64,000 nt of DNA, taken from assembly GCF_000167355.1 (NCBI RefSeq), contig NZ_AAEW02000016.1:39880-103879 (forward strand). The letters run 5' to 3'. The notes beneath the pieces are model-generated. The model was given only the letters and a program-made list of their open reading frames with translations, was not told the origin of the DNA and did no database searches. The position numbers were made by a program, and so were the translations under genes. Each line of letters begins with the position of its first letter. Position 1 is the first letter of the stretch. This stretch comes from Desulfuromonas acetoxidans DSM 684. Its GTDB lineage: Bacteria > Desulfobacterota > Desulfuromonadia > Desulfuromonadales > Desulfuromonadaceae. Of this stretch, positions 56,485 to 64,000 are shown one piece after another.

Positions 56485-56736
56485 TTATGATCGGTTCAGG
56501 CACTCACCACAGATCATCCGTTCAGGATGGTTTTGCAAAAGATCGAAATTAAGCGGCTGCTCGCAGCGTAGACAGCGGCCAAAGCTTTCACTGTCAACGC
56601 GGGCCAAGGCACTTCGCAAACGAAAACTGCGCAGCAGATCGCCGCGCGACAACTGTCCCTGCCGGGCCTGGCGTTCAAAGCACGTCAACTGTGCTTCAAT
56701 CCTCCGCTTAATCCGTTGCCTCTGTGATTTATTCAT
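56485..56736 (-). CDS. TraR/DksA-type zinc finger protein
   Basis: An 83-residue protein with an N-terminal helical hairpin region and a C4 zinc finger (C55, C58, C76, C79 in CLRCEQPL and MICGECL). Short TraR-like members bind RNA polymerase in the secondary channel; the acidic tip pair of DksA is not obvious here. No Shine-Dalgarno precedes the ATG at 56736. Instead, the start is overlapped by the end of a 28-codon ORF with a good ribosome-binding site, which suggests translational coupling. Confidence 0.85.
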   Translation of the reverse strand: MNKSQRQRIKRRIEAQLTCFERQARQGQLSRGDLLRSFRLRSALARVDSESFGRCLRCEQPLNFDLLQNHPERMICGECLNRS

Positions 56737-56815
56737 GGAGAGTGCCAGTGAGACTAAAACCAGCGGAGACCATCATCTCGGACAACAGCCCTTGTTGTTT
56801 GCTCAAAGAGTCCAT
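56729..56815 (-). CDS. 28-codon ORF coupled to the TraR/DksA-like gene
   Basis: ATG at 56815 is preceded by AAGGAGAAAAAC and lies 15 bases after the clc stop. The frame encodes MDSLSKQQGLLSEMMVSAGF and eight more residues, then TAA at 56731-56729. Its last codons overlap the traR-like ATG in another frame (CATGAATAA). It may be a leader peptide whose translation opens the next start, or a small protein. No homology was recognised. Confidence 0.5.
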   Translation of the reverse strand: MDSLSKQQGLLSEMMVSAGFSLTGTLHE

Positions 56816-56830
56816 GTTTTTCTCCTTGCG

Positions 56831-58651
56831 TTATTGTTGATATTGCCCCCGCGTTTTTTCCACCTGTTCAGCGTAATACGCCAACACCGAGCGCCGCGAC
56901 AACATGTACAGCACCCGATCGGGCTGCGCACTGTTAACCACGGGGATCTCTTCGAGGTTGCGCGAGGTAATTTTTTTCATCACCTCTGTCAGCGCTTCAT
57001 TCGGTGTCGCATAAATCACCTGGCGTGTTGCCATATCCCCGGCAACCACCAGTCCGGGTGGAATCTCTTCGTTGAGAATACGGCGAATATCGTTAAGGGA
57101 AAAGATTCCCAACATACGGTCATCGTCATCAACCACCGGAAAATAAGCACTTTTTGCCGTCGAAATCGCCTGCAGCACATCCGGCAGGGTCATACCGACA
57201 GGAATCAAGGTGGCTTCACGTCCTTTACTTTCCAGCTCCCCGACACGCGCCCCTTCAAGGACATCAATGACGAAATCACCAAAATGCGCCGGGGAATCAA
57301 TCCGACCATTGACCTGCTTCTCATAGATCCCATTACGGCGCATGGCGATCATCGCCACCACGCATACCAGCATTAAGGGCGCCAGCAAACCGTAATTACC
57401 GGTCAGCTCGCTGACCATAATCAACGTGGCAATCGGCGCATTGGCCACCCCGGCAAAAAAAACAGCCATCCCCACCAGCACGTAGGCCTGAGGGTCCTGC
57501 GTCAATGCCGGAAACAACTGTTCCGCCAAGGCACCAAACGCACCACCCAACATGGCCCCAATCACCAGACTGGGTGCAAACACCCCACCCGACCCTCCGG
57601 AAGAGATGGTCAGACTGGTCGCAACAATCTTGGCAACGGCCACAACCAACATGACCGACAGAGCCATCTTTCCGTACAGGGCAGCCTGCACCCAACCATA
57701 ACCGGAACCCAACACTTGGGGAACCATCATGGCCAGACCACCGAGCAACAGACCACCCAGTGCCGGCTTCAGCCAGGCCGGACACCTCAATCGTTTGAAA
57801 TAGTCGCGTAAGCCGTAGAAAACCTTAACATAGCCCGCTCCAAACAACGCACAGACCAGGCCGAGGGCACAATACAGAATCAATTCCCCTGGATGCTCAA
57901 ATTTAAAGTGCGGTGTTGCCAGTAATGGCTCCCAGCCAGTGACGGCACCAAACAGGGAATAGGCCGTGATCGACGCGATGATCGACGGGATCAGCCCTTC
58001 ATGTTCGAATTCGGGATCGCGGTAAAGCACTTCAACGGCGAACAGGGCGCCCCCAAGAGGTGAACGAAAGGTGGCGCCAATCCCTCCGGCCATACCGGCC
58101 AGCAGCAGAATACGTCGGGTCGACACCGTCAACCCGAGCCGCGTGGCAACAAACGAGCCGAATCCGGCTCCGATCTGAGCAATGGGGCCCTCGCGTCCGG
58201 CCGAACCTCCCGTACCGATGGTGGCAATAGAGGCCAATGTTTTAACCAACGGGACCCGGCCACGAATCTGACCACCGCGACGATGAAACGCTTCCAAAGC
58301 GCCATCGGTGCCGTGCCCTTCCGCCTCCGGTGCATAACGATAAACCAGCCAGCCACTGATCAGTCCGCCAACCATCGGCATCAAATACAACAGCCAGGAG
58401 ACATCCATCTGCAGCGTATTGACAGGCCTCATCTCTTGAGTGGCCAGATGCCCTTCAATGGGAGGATGAAAATGCGCCGTCTGGCCGAGAAGGTAATGAT
58501 CGACGGCATTGGTGGCAAAATAAAACGCCAGGGCACCACAACCGGCCACCGCCCCCACCAGCGCCGACAGCAGCAATAGGCGAAAGCCGGTACCACCTTG
58601 AACCGTTCGCAGCCAATGGCGGACTGTATCTGACAGGGAGGGAAAAGACAT
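56831..58651 (-). CDS. ClC family chloride channel/antiporter with CBS pair
   Basis: A 606-residue membrane protein with the ClC core (about 20-440): TIGTGGSAGREGPIAQIG with the gating glutamate, SPLGGALFAVEVLYRDPEFE, SSGGSGGVFAPSLVIGAML. Two CBS domains follow at about 470-590 (PVGMTLPDVLQAISTAKSAY and TRQVIYATPNEALTEVMK). The ATG at 58651 is five bases from GGGG. It heads an operon with the 28-codon ORF and the TraR-like gene. Channel versus Cl-/H+ exchange cannot be decided by eye. Confidence 0.92.
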   Translation of the reverse strand: MSFPSLSDTVRHWLRTVQGGTGFRLLLLSALVGAVAGCGALAFYFATNAVDHYLLGQTAHFHPPIEGHLATQEMRPVNTLQMDVSWLLYLMPMVGGLISGWLVYRYAPEAEGHGTDGALEAFHRRGGQIRGRVPLVKTLASIATIGTGGSAGREGPIAQIGAGFGSFVATRLGLTVSTRRILLLAGMAGGIGATFRSPLGGALFAVEVLYRDPEFEHEGLIPSIIASITAYSLFGAVTGWEPLLATPHFKFEHPGELILYCALGLVCALFGAGYVKVFYGLRDYFKRLRCPAWLKPALGGLLLGGLAMMVPQVLGSGYGWVQAALYGKMALSVMLVVAVAKIVATSLTISSGGSGGVFAPSLVIGAMLGGAFGALAEQLFPALTQDPQAYVLVGMAVFFAGVANAPIATLIMVSELTGNYGLLAPLMLVCVVAMIAMRRNGIYEKQVNGRIDSPAHFGDFVIDVLEGARVGELESKGREATLIPVGMTLPDVLQAISTAKSAYFPVVDDDDRMLGIFSLNDIRRILNEEIPPGLVVAGDMATRQVIYATPNEALTEVMKKITSRNLEEIPVVNSAQPDRVLYMLSRRSVLAYYAEQVEKTRGQYQQ

Positions 58652-58815
58652 CGGCACCCCATTTCATCGCAAAAGAAAAACATCAAAAAATGACTACCGC
58701 TGCCGAAAAGGTGCATGAGAGCAATCCAGCAACATTAAAACTATTAAAACAAATCGAGATCAACTCTCACAACCTTTTTCCCAATCCGTTGCCGTCCTCC
58801 CCTGCCAAACAGGCA

Positions 58816-58846
58816 CAAAAAAAGCCCCGTACATCAAGTACGGGGC
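58816..58846 (-). terminator. Terminator after the 64-aa protein gene
   Basis: GCCCCGTAC and GTACGGGGC form a perfect 9-bp stem with a 5-base loop, followed on the minus strand by seven Ts. It separates the small gene from clc. Confidence 0.9.
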
Positions 58847-58866
58847 CAAAACGAAAGGGTTAGTGG

Positions 58867-59061
58867 TTAAGCTGTTATGTTGATTCGTTGCCCTTTGCCG
58901 GTGAAAGCGGCCATTTCGGATTGCGCACTCTCATCGACCTTCAATTGACTGGTCCCTTCAATCGATTTTTCCAGAACCTCGATCGCCAGCTTGGGCTGAT
59001 CGTTGGCCCGATTCAGTATCGCCAGACCGCCGGTGGCGTTATTTGTTGCGTTGACATCCAT
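58867..59061 (-). CDS. Small 64-aa protein of unknown function
   Basis: Soluble, no membrane segment. It begins MDVNATNNATGGLAILNRAN and has a helical centre with LAIEVLEKSIEG. The pattern faintly recalls small YjfB-like putative motility proteins, but I do not assign it. It is well supported as a gene: AGGAGG lies six to seven bases before the ATG, a candidate promoter is at 59106-59134, and a strong terminator follows at 58816-58846, so it is monocistronic. Confidence 0.75.
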   Translation of the reverse strand: MDVNATNNATGGLAILNRANDQPKLAIEVLEKSIEGTSQLKVDESAQSEMAAFTGKGQRINITA

Positions 59062-59105
59062 GACACCCCTCCTGACTCCAACGCTGTTTTGCCGTTGTTA
59101 GAAAA

Positions 59106-59139
59106 AGAGTACCCCCGGAAAAGCCCTTTGTCAAAGGGC
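59106..59139 (-). promoter_or_regulatory. Overlapping terminator stem and promoter upstream of the 64-aa gene
   Basis: TTGACA (complement of 59129-59134), a 17-base spacer and TACTCT (complement of 59106-59111) form a candidate promoter. The same bases make a hairpin GCCCTTTG/CAAAGGGC (59123-59139) followed by TTTT, a weak terminator for the Bax-inhibitor-like gene. Confidence 0.45.
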
Positions 59140-59195
59140 GAAGGCGACAAAACCGGCAAGCCTCTGCAATTACTTAATAAAAAAAACAGTAAAAA

Positions 59196-59921
59196 TTAGC
59201 GACTGCGCAATTTGGACAACAGTCGCAAAATTTCCAGATAGAGCCAGGCCAGGGTCACAATCAGGCCGAACGCCGCATACCACTCCATGTATTTGGCAGC
59301 CCGTCCGTCACCTTTTTCAATAAAATCAAAATCCAGCACCAGATTGAGCGCAGCAATCACCACCACGACCACGCTGAAACCAATACCAATCGGTCCGGAA
59401 TCATGGATGTAGGGGATTTGCCAGCCAAAGAAGCGCCCAACGAGGCCGACCAGATAAACCAGGGCAATGCCGCCGGTTGCAGCCAGCACACCACTGCGGA
59501 AGTTTTGCGTTACCCGCACTAGGCGTAATTTGTACACCGCCAGCAAGCTGAACAGCACGCCAAACGTCAAACCAACCGCTTGAATCACGATGCCCGGATA
59601 ACGCTGCTCCAGAAAAGCGGAGATTCCACCAAGGGCAAAACCTTCCAAAACGGAATAGATCGGACCGCAAACCGGACTGAACTTGGGAACAAACGCCGTA
59701 ATCATGGCAACGACAAACGCTCCGATAACGCCGCCCATCATCCAGGGCATCATCGCCTCATGGCCCTGATTGTAAAACAGATTCCAGGTCCAACCGGCAC
59801 CAATCACCAACAGGGCCAACAGCACGATGGTCTTATTGACCGCCCCCTGAATGGTCATGACCTGATCCGTCGTTGCTGCGGCAAAGGCACGCTCTTTGAG
59901 AATGGGATTACTGGTACGCAT
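59196..59921 (-). CDS. Bax inhibitor-1/YccA family membrane protein
   Basis: A 241-residue protein with seven hydrophobic segments, fitting the larger YccA-like subgroup. Motifs include VCGPIYSVLEGFALGGISAF, FRSGVLAATGGIALVYLVG and LNLVLDFDFIEKG with acidic residues in a late segment. The role in bacteria is poorly known (ion leak or protease control). AAGGAGAGAG precedes the ATG at 59921. It is divergent from the M48 gene. Confidence 0.88.
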   Translation of the reverse strand: MRTSNPILKERAFAAATTDQVMTIQGAVNKTIVLLALLVIGAGWTWNLFYNQGHEAMMPWMMGGVIGAFVVAMITAFVPKFSPVCGPIYSVLEGFALGGISAFLEQRYPGIVIQAVGLTFGVLFSLLAVYKLRLVRVTQNFRSGVLAATGGIALVYLVGLVGRFFGWQIPYIHDSGPIGIGFSVVVVVIAALNLVLDFDFIEKGDGRAAKYMEWYAAFGLIVTLAWLYLEILRLLSKLRSR

Positions 59922-60083
59922 CTGTGCTCTCTCCTTGACAGGGTTTATTCTCCCCTGGCCCCTTGACGGCGGGGAACATTTGTAGAAAAATTAAAAAACC
60001 TTCCCGTTTGTAACAAGTTTCCAATCTTTTGTCGATAGCGGGATCACCTCTCGCCATCGTTCGTTTTTCACAAAGGACCCGTT

Positions 60084-61631
60084 ATGATGCGCTGGCTCGC
60101 GTTTTTTTTGATTGCTGCACTTTTCACACTGACAGGTTGCACCGTTAATCCGGTTACCGGCAAGAATGAATTCGCTCTGATCGGCGAATCCACCGAAATC
60201 AATACCGGCGTGCAAAACTATCAGCCCAGTCGACAAATGCAGGGTGGTGATTATACCACCCATCCTCAGGTAACCCGCTACGTACAGCAGGTCGGTCAGA
60301 AACTTGCGGCAGTCAGTGATCGACAGTTGCCGTATGAATTCAACGTGATCAACGACTCGACGCCCAACGCCTGGGCGCTGCCCGGCGGCAAGATTGCCAT
60401 CAATCGCGGGTTGTTGGTGGAATTGGACAACGAAGCGGAACTCGCTGCGGTTTTAGGTCATGAAATCGTCCATGCCGCTGCCCGTCACGGTGCCAAAGGG
60501 ATGGAACGCGGCATGTTGCTGCAGGGTGCGGTACTGGCGGCATCCATCGCCTCAGAAAACAGCGAATATTCGGCCTTGGCCACCAGTGGCGCATCGATTG
60601 CCGCACAACTTGTCAACCAGAAATACGGTCGTGACGCCGAACGTGAATCCGATTATTACGGCATGCACTATATGGCGCGGGCAGGTTATGACCCCAGTGC
60701 AGCGATTAAACTGCAACAGACATTTGTCCGTCTTTCCGAGGGACGCGAGAGCAACTGGCTCACGGGTCTTTTTGCCAGTCATCCCCCGTCACAGGAGCGA
60801 GTCGATGCTAACCGGCAGACGGCAGCAACCCTGCCCCAAGGAGGCACCCTTGGCATCAAAAGCTACCAACAGGCCATGGCACCTCTGTTGGCTGACCGCG
60901 AGGCCTACCAGGCCTACGATGAAGGACGCAAAGCCCTGAGCGATGGCGACACGCCCTTGGCCCTGGCATTAGCTGAAAAAGCCCTGCGCCTGCAGCCGGC
61001 GGAAGCGCTGTTCCATTCGTTGCGCGGCGACATTCGCTTCAAACAGCAACGTTACGACGACGCCATCATCAACTACGACCGCGCCATCACCCGCAATGAC
61101 AGCTATTTCCATTATTACCTGCAACGAGGGCTGGCAAAAAAACAGTTGGGCCAAACCAATGAAGCCCGTGCAGATCTGGAAAAAAGTAACGCATTTCTGC
61201 CTACGGCACCGGCCCAGGCGGCGCTCGGACAATTCGCCTTGCAGCGTGGCGACCGCAACCTGGCCAAGAAACTGTTTGCCTCAGCCGCCCAATCCAGCTC
61301 AGCGGTTGGTCAGCAGGCGCGCCTCGACTTTGTTCGCCTTGATCTGAGTGAACATCCCGAAAAGTATCTGGATATCGACCTGGCACTGGATCGCAGCGGT
61401 TACCTGGCAATGGCGTTAACCAACAACAGCGGGCTGCCGGTTGACACTGTGGTGGTACAGATCCAGTTTTTGGATAACAGTTCCCGCTTACGTCGGGTTC
61501 AGACCAGCATTCCCGGCACCATAGAGCGCGACGCGAGTCGCACACTGAGTACCGGCATCGGCCCGGTTACCACGGACAAACAACGCAAAGCCCTGGGCGT
61601 AAAAATTCTCCAGGCCGATATTGCGGAATAA
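60084..61631 (+). CDS. M48 metalloprotease lipoprotein with TPR repeats (BepA-like)
   Basis: Periplasmic zinc protease, probably in outer-membrane protein quality control. The 515 residues have a signal peptide with lipobox LTGC (Cys19), the zinc motif HEIVH at 126-130, a downstream ERESDYYG with the third ligand, and TPR repeats from about 275 to 400. A C-terminal beta-rich domain of about 90 residues follows. AAAGGA is six bases before the ATG at 60084. The +2 residue after Cys19 is Thr, consistent with outer-membrane sorting. Confidence 0.92.
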   Translation: MMRWLAFFLIAALFTLTGCTVNPVTGKNEFALIGESTEINTGVQNYQPSRQMQGGDYTTHPQVTRYVQQVGQKLAAVSDRQLPYEFNVINDSTPNAWALPGGKIAINRGLLVELDNEAELAAVLGHEIVHAAARHGAKGMERGMLLQGAVLAASIASENSEYSALATSGASIAAQLVNQKYGRDAERESDYYGMHYMARAGYDPSAAIKLQQTFVRLSEGRESNWLTGLFASHPPSQERVDANRQTAATLPQGGTLGIKSYQQAMAPLLADREAYQAYDEGRKALSDGDTPLALALAEKALRLQPAEALFHSLRGDIRFKQQRYDDAIINYDRAITRNDSYFHYYLQRGLAKKQLGQTNEARADLEKSNAFLPTAPAQAALGQFALQRGDRNLAKKLFASAAQSSSAVGQQARLDFVRLDLSEHPEKYLDIDLALDRSGYLAMALTNNSGLPVDTVVVQIQFLDNSSRLRRVQTSIPGTIERDASRTLSTGIGPVTTDKQRKALGVKILQADIAE

Positions 61632-61638
61632 ACCGCTT

Positions 61639-61674
61639 CAGACGGCAACTGTGTATATGCACAGTTGCCGTCTG
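61639..61674 (+). other. Perfect 15-bp hairpin after the M48 gene
   Basis: CAGACGGCAACTGTG and CACAGTTGCCGTCTG enclose a TATATG loop seven bases after the stop. No U-tract follows. It could protect the 3' end or help Rho-dependent termination. Confidence 0.6.
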
Positions 61675-61798
61675 TGACATATCAGTCAATTAAATGCGTG
61701 TTGTACGGTGTTTTTTGTCGACGCCTGTTGCTAAAGTCATAACCATCAAGACCTGTTGTGGCAGGCAGGTGTTGACCTCCTTTCTTCCTACGAAGCAC

Positions 61799-61837
61799 AA
61801 AAAAGCCGGATCGGTTGCCTCCCCGATCCGGCTTTTT
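61799..61837. terminator. Bidirectional terminator between the M48 and histidine kinase genes
   Basis: AAAAGCCGGATCGG and CCGATCCGGCTTTTT enclose an 8-base loop. It serves the two convergent genes. The bases between 61675 and 61798 show nothing recognisable. Confidence 0.9.
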
Positions 61838-61870
61838 ACGTTTTCACGGTCCGTTTTACCGCACCGGCAA

Positions 61871-64000
61871 CTACTCAGCCACCGGTAGATCAATCATAAA
61901 TGTGGTGCCACCCCCCACCTCACTGGTCACATAGATCTTACCCTGGTGCTGCTCAATAATTTCATAGGCAATACTCATACCCAGGCCGGTGCCGGTCCCC
62001 ACCTCTTTGGTGGTATAGAACGGTTCAAAGATCTTTTTGAGATTCTCTTCGGGAATTCCGCAGCCGGTATCCGTTATCCAGATACGGATATGATCATCCT
62101 CATGACGGGTCTTGATGGTAATTTCACCTTTCTTGTCAATGGAATGGGCCGCATTGACGAGGATATTCATAAACACCTGATTCATCTTTTGTGCATAACA
62201 CAACGTCAAGGGCAGCTCGCCGTAATCACGATTGAGAGTGACCTTGTATTTCAGTTCATTCCAGATAATGCTGATGGTGCTCTCCAGGCAGTCATTCAGA
62301 TCAACCTTGGCCTCCTCAGCCTGGTCGGCACGCGAGAATGTTTTTAAATTCTGCACCAGGTTGCGCACCCGTTCAGCGCCATTAAGTGATTCATCAATCA
62401 GCTCGCGACAATCCTCAAGCAAAAAGTCGAGTTTGAGTTTTTTGCGCAGCACAGCCACTTCCTGTTTCCCCTCACTGTCAGGGAATTCGTTCAATGCTTT
62501 TTCCTGGGCCTCAATGAAAGACAACATCTTTTCGAGATATTTCTTCAATGAGTTCAAGTTGCTGTTGATGAAGCCGATCGGGTTATTAACTTCGTGAGCC
62601 ATGCCGGCAGCCAGCAAACCGACTGAAGCCATTTTTTCCTGTTGAAGGATAATCAACTGTGACGCCTTCAGCTCCGCATAAGCCTCTTCGAGCTTCTGCT
62701 GACTTTTCGACAAGACAAGATTCTGCTCCTCAAGGTTCTCCGCCATCGCCCAGGACTCCTCGAACGCCTGCTGCAGACGCCGCTCCATTTCACGGCGCTG
62801 CGTAATGTCCTGAGCCACCCAGATCAACGACAAAACCCCGCCGTCATCATCCAGCATCGGCGAACTTGACAGTGAAACCGCTATTTTCTTGCCGCTCTTG
62901 GCGATAAGAAAAAAACATCCCCGATCATTCTTATCCATCAGCAAAGTGGGTTTGCTGAAATCGTTGATATTGAATGCCCCTTTTTGCCAGTTGCTCGGCA
63001 AGATCACCTCGACCGGTTGGTCCACCAACTCTTCACAACTATAACCCAACAGAGCGCAGGTAGACTGGTTGGCACTCTTAATCAACCCTTCGCTGGAGAT
63101 AATCATCATCGCTTCACGCATCGACTCAACAATGCAATCGTAGTAATCACGCGACACAGTTGTCTGCTGCAACTGGCTCGACATTTTGTTGAACGCTTTG
63201 ATCAACTTGCCGATCTCATCATTGGAATCCATCTGAAATCCCTGATAAATCTTGCCGTCGGCAAGGTGTTCAACGCTTTGAGTCATACTCACCAGCGGCT
63301 GCAGAATGCGCCGCACTACCAGCACAATGGTCAAAGACGACACCAGCAACATCAGCAGCGTTGAAACGAAAATCGTTTCACGCATACGAATAATGGACTG
63401 TTCCGTCTCCGCCAGCAACAGGCCGAGGCGAAACGCCCCCCAATGCTGTCCGTCAACCATCACCGGGGCTGAGAGATCCCACATCACTTCTCCGGTATCA
63501 CGCTCATAGATCTGCCGCAACACCGGTTGCTGGTCACTGCCAAGGAAGCGTACCGCTTTCAATCCCACAGGATCGTCAAAAATCCGCTTGGTGCGATTAT
63601 TGTCACGGTCATGGATCTCCTCACCATTGAGCGGTTGCGAATAACGTTGGTTGTGGGTCGGCACATACCCATTGCGATCAGCCAGAATGGCAAATACCAC
63701 GGAGGGGTCTTCCATGGCAAAGCGATCAAGAATCTCCTGGAAATGTTCATCAAAGTAGCGATCATAGCGGGTATGAAACTTGGGAGGATCGGTGTAGGCC
63801 AAAGGACCTTCAGTAATCTGCTGATAATCGGTATCAAACAATTGGTCATGGGTCAGTTCGCCGTTTTTAACCGCCTCGGAAAGAAGCTTCTCCATGGTTG
63901 TCGCACCAACCAGAACCAGATTGCGTGCCTTGGTCAACAGCAGACTTTCAACGGCCCGGGTGCGTTCGCGAACAAAATAGACACCAAAAACGATCATCAG
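61871..64000 (-). CDS. PAS sensor histidine kinase, 5' end beyond the window
   Basis: The frame is open to the window edge. The first visible residues (MIVFGVYFVRERTR) look like the end of a membrane segment, so the true start is probably outside. In the visible 708 residues: periplasmic sensor about 15-205 (with YVPTHNQRYSQPLNGEEIHD and RDTGEVMWDLSAPVMV), membrane segment about 209-228, HAMP to about 282, PAS at about 285-400, coiled coil, the phosphoacceptor His468 (GMAHEVNNPIGF), and HATPase_c with NILVNAAHS, DTGCGIP and GTGLGMS. No response regulator gene is adjacent in the window. Confidence 0.93.
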   Translation of the reverse strand: MMIVFGVYFVRERTRAVESLLLTKARNLVLVGATTMEKLLSEAVKNGELTHDQLFDTDYQQITEGPLAYTDPPKFHTRYDRYFDEHFQEILDRFAMEDPSVVFAILADRNGYVPTHNQRYSQPLNGEEIHDRDNNRTKRIFDDPVGLKAVRFLGSDQQPVLRQIYERDTGEVMWDLSAPVMVDGQHWGAFRLGLLLAETEQSIIRMRETIFVSTLLMLLVSSLTIVLVVRRILQPLVSMTQSVEHLADGKIYQGFQMDSNDEIGKLIKAFNKMSSQLQQTTVSRDYYDCIVESMREAMMIISSEGLIKSANQSTCALLGYSCEELVDQPVEVILPSNWQKGAFNINDFSKPTLLMDKNDRGCFFLIAKSGKKIAVSLSSSPMLDDDGGVLSLIWVAQDITQRREMERRLQQAFEESWAMAENLEEQNLVLSKSQQKLEEAYAELKASQLIILQQEKMASVGLLAAGMAHEVNNPIGFINSNLNSLKKYLEKMLSFIEAQEKALNEFPDSEGKQEVAVLRKKLKLDFLLEDCRELIDESLNGAERVRNLVQNLKTFSRADQAEEAKVDLNDCLESTISIIWNELKYKVTLNRDYGELPLTLCYAQKMNQVFMNILVNAAHSIDKKGEITIKTRHEDDHIRIWITDTGCGIPEENLKKIFEPFYTTKEVGTGTGLGMSIAYEIIEQHQGKIYVTSEVGGGTTFMIDLPVAE

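Noticed and set aside
56246..56503. 85-codon minus-strand frame after the TraR-like gene
   Set aside because: It translates the bidirectional terminator at 56425-56467 and has a biased composition; the plus-strand fragment 56281-56400 is more protein-like.
61690..61893. Small frames on both strands between the M48 and kinase genes
   Set aside because: Both translate the terminator at 61799-61837 and have no ribosome-binding site.

Overview
The window looks like chromosomal DNA of a Gram-negative anaerobe of the Desulfuromonadales (Desulfobacterota, formerly Deltaproteobacteria). This is an inference. It rests on a meso-diaminopimelate type division/cell-wall (dcw) cluster with lipoprotein-bearing neighbours, System II (ResB/CcsA) cytochrome c maturation, a short ThiC, flavoredoxin, selD, an ASKHA-type corrinoid activator and several c-di-GMP proteins. 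Most genes are on the minus strand and sit in tightly coupled operons with ATGA, GTGA or TAATG junctions.

Layout. 1-638: 3' end of selD. 640-2460: a repeat array without genes. 2533-6932: a membrane diguanylate cyclase, a flavoredoxin-like protein and a B12-binding-type radical SAM protein. 7090-25317: a complete dcw cluster transcribed leftward from one strong promoter (mraZ, rsmH, ftsL, a small membrane protein, ftsI, murE, murF, mraY, murD, ftsW, murG, murC, murB, ddl, ftsQ, ftsA, ftsZ), closed by an intrinsic terminator at 6951-6983. 25560-26570: a second repeat array in inverted orientation. 26572-34146: tlyC/corC, a divergent NAD-dependent DNA ligase with acyP, then rsmI, nadE, yraN and rnhB. 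34354-37727: the translation/secretion operon ffh-rpsP-rimM-trmD-rplS. 37789-39681: a DUF3343 protein, a small membrane protein, a DUF721/DciA protein and a tRNA methyltransferase. 39751-48267: ccsB, resB, purE, purD, purH, an ASKHA protein and alr, all leftward. 48487-53798: a PAS-GGDEF-EAL protein divergent from a TPP-riboswitch-controlled thiE-thiD fusion and thiC. 54060-61631: an LTA-synthase-like phosphotransferase/sulfatase, clc with a newly noticed 28-codon ORF and a TraR/DksA zinc finger gene, a 64-aa protein, a Bax-inhibitor-like protein and an M48/TPR lipoprotein. 61871-64000: a PAS histidine kinase that runs off the window.

The most unusual content is the repeat family. Two arrays, one in each orientation, bracket the 23-kb dcw region. 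Each is made of several copies of a unit of about 0.4-0.6 kb with at least four hairpins. Three hairpins show paired, compensatory base changes between copies, which suggests the structures are maintained. One copy is interrupted by a 161-bp palindromic element, and other copies show the empty site. Smaller points of interest are the 28-codon ORF overlapping the traR-like start, an unannotated membrane protein between ftsL and ftsI, a thiE start codon directly behind the riboswitch terminator U-tract, and a coding-like remnant at 56281-56400. All calls come from reading the sequence alone; no database search was possible.
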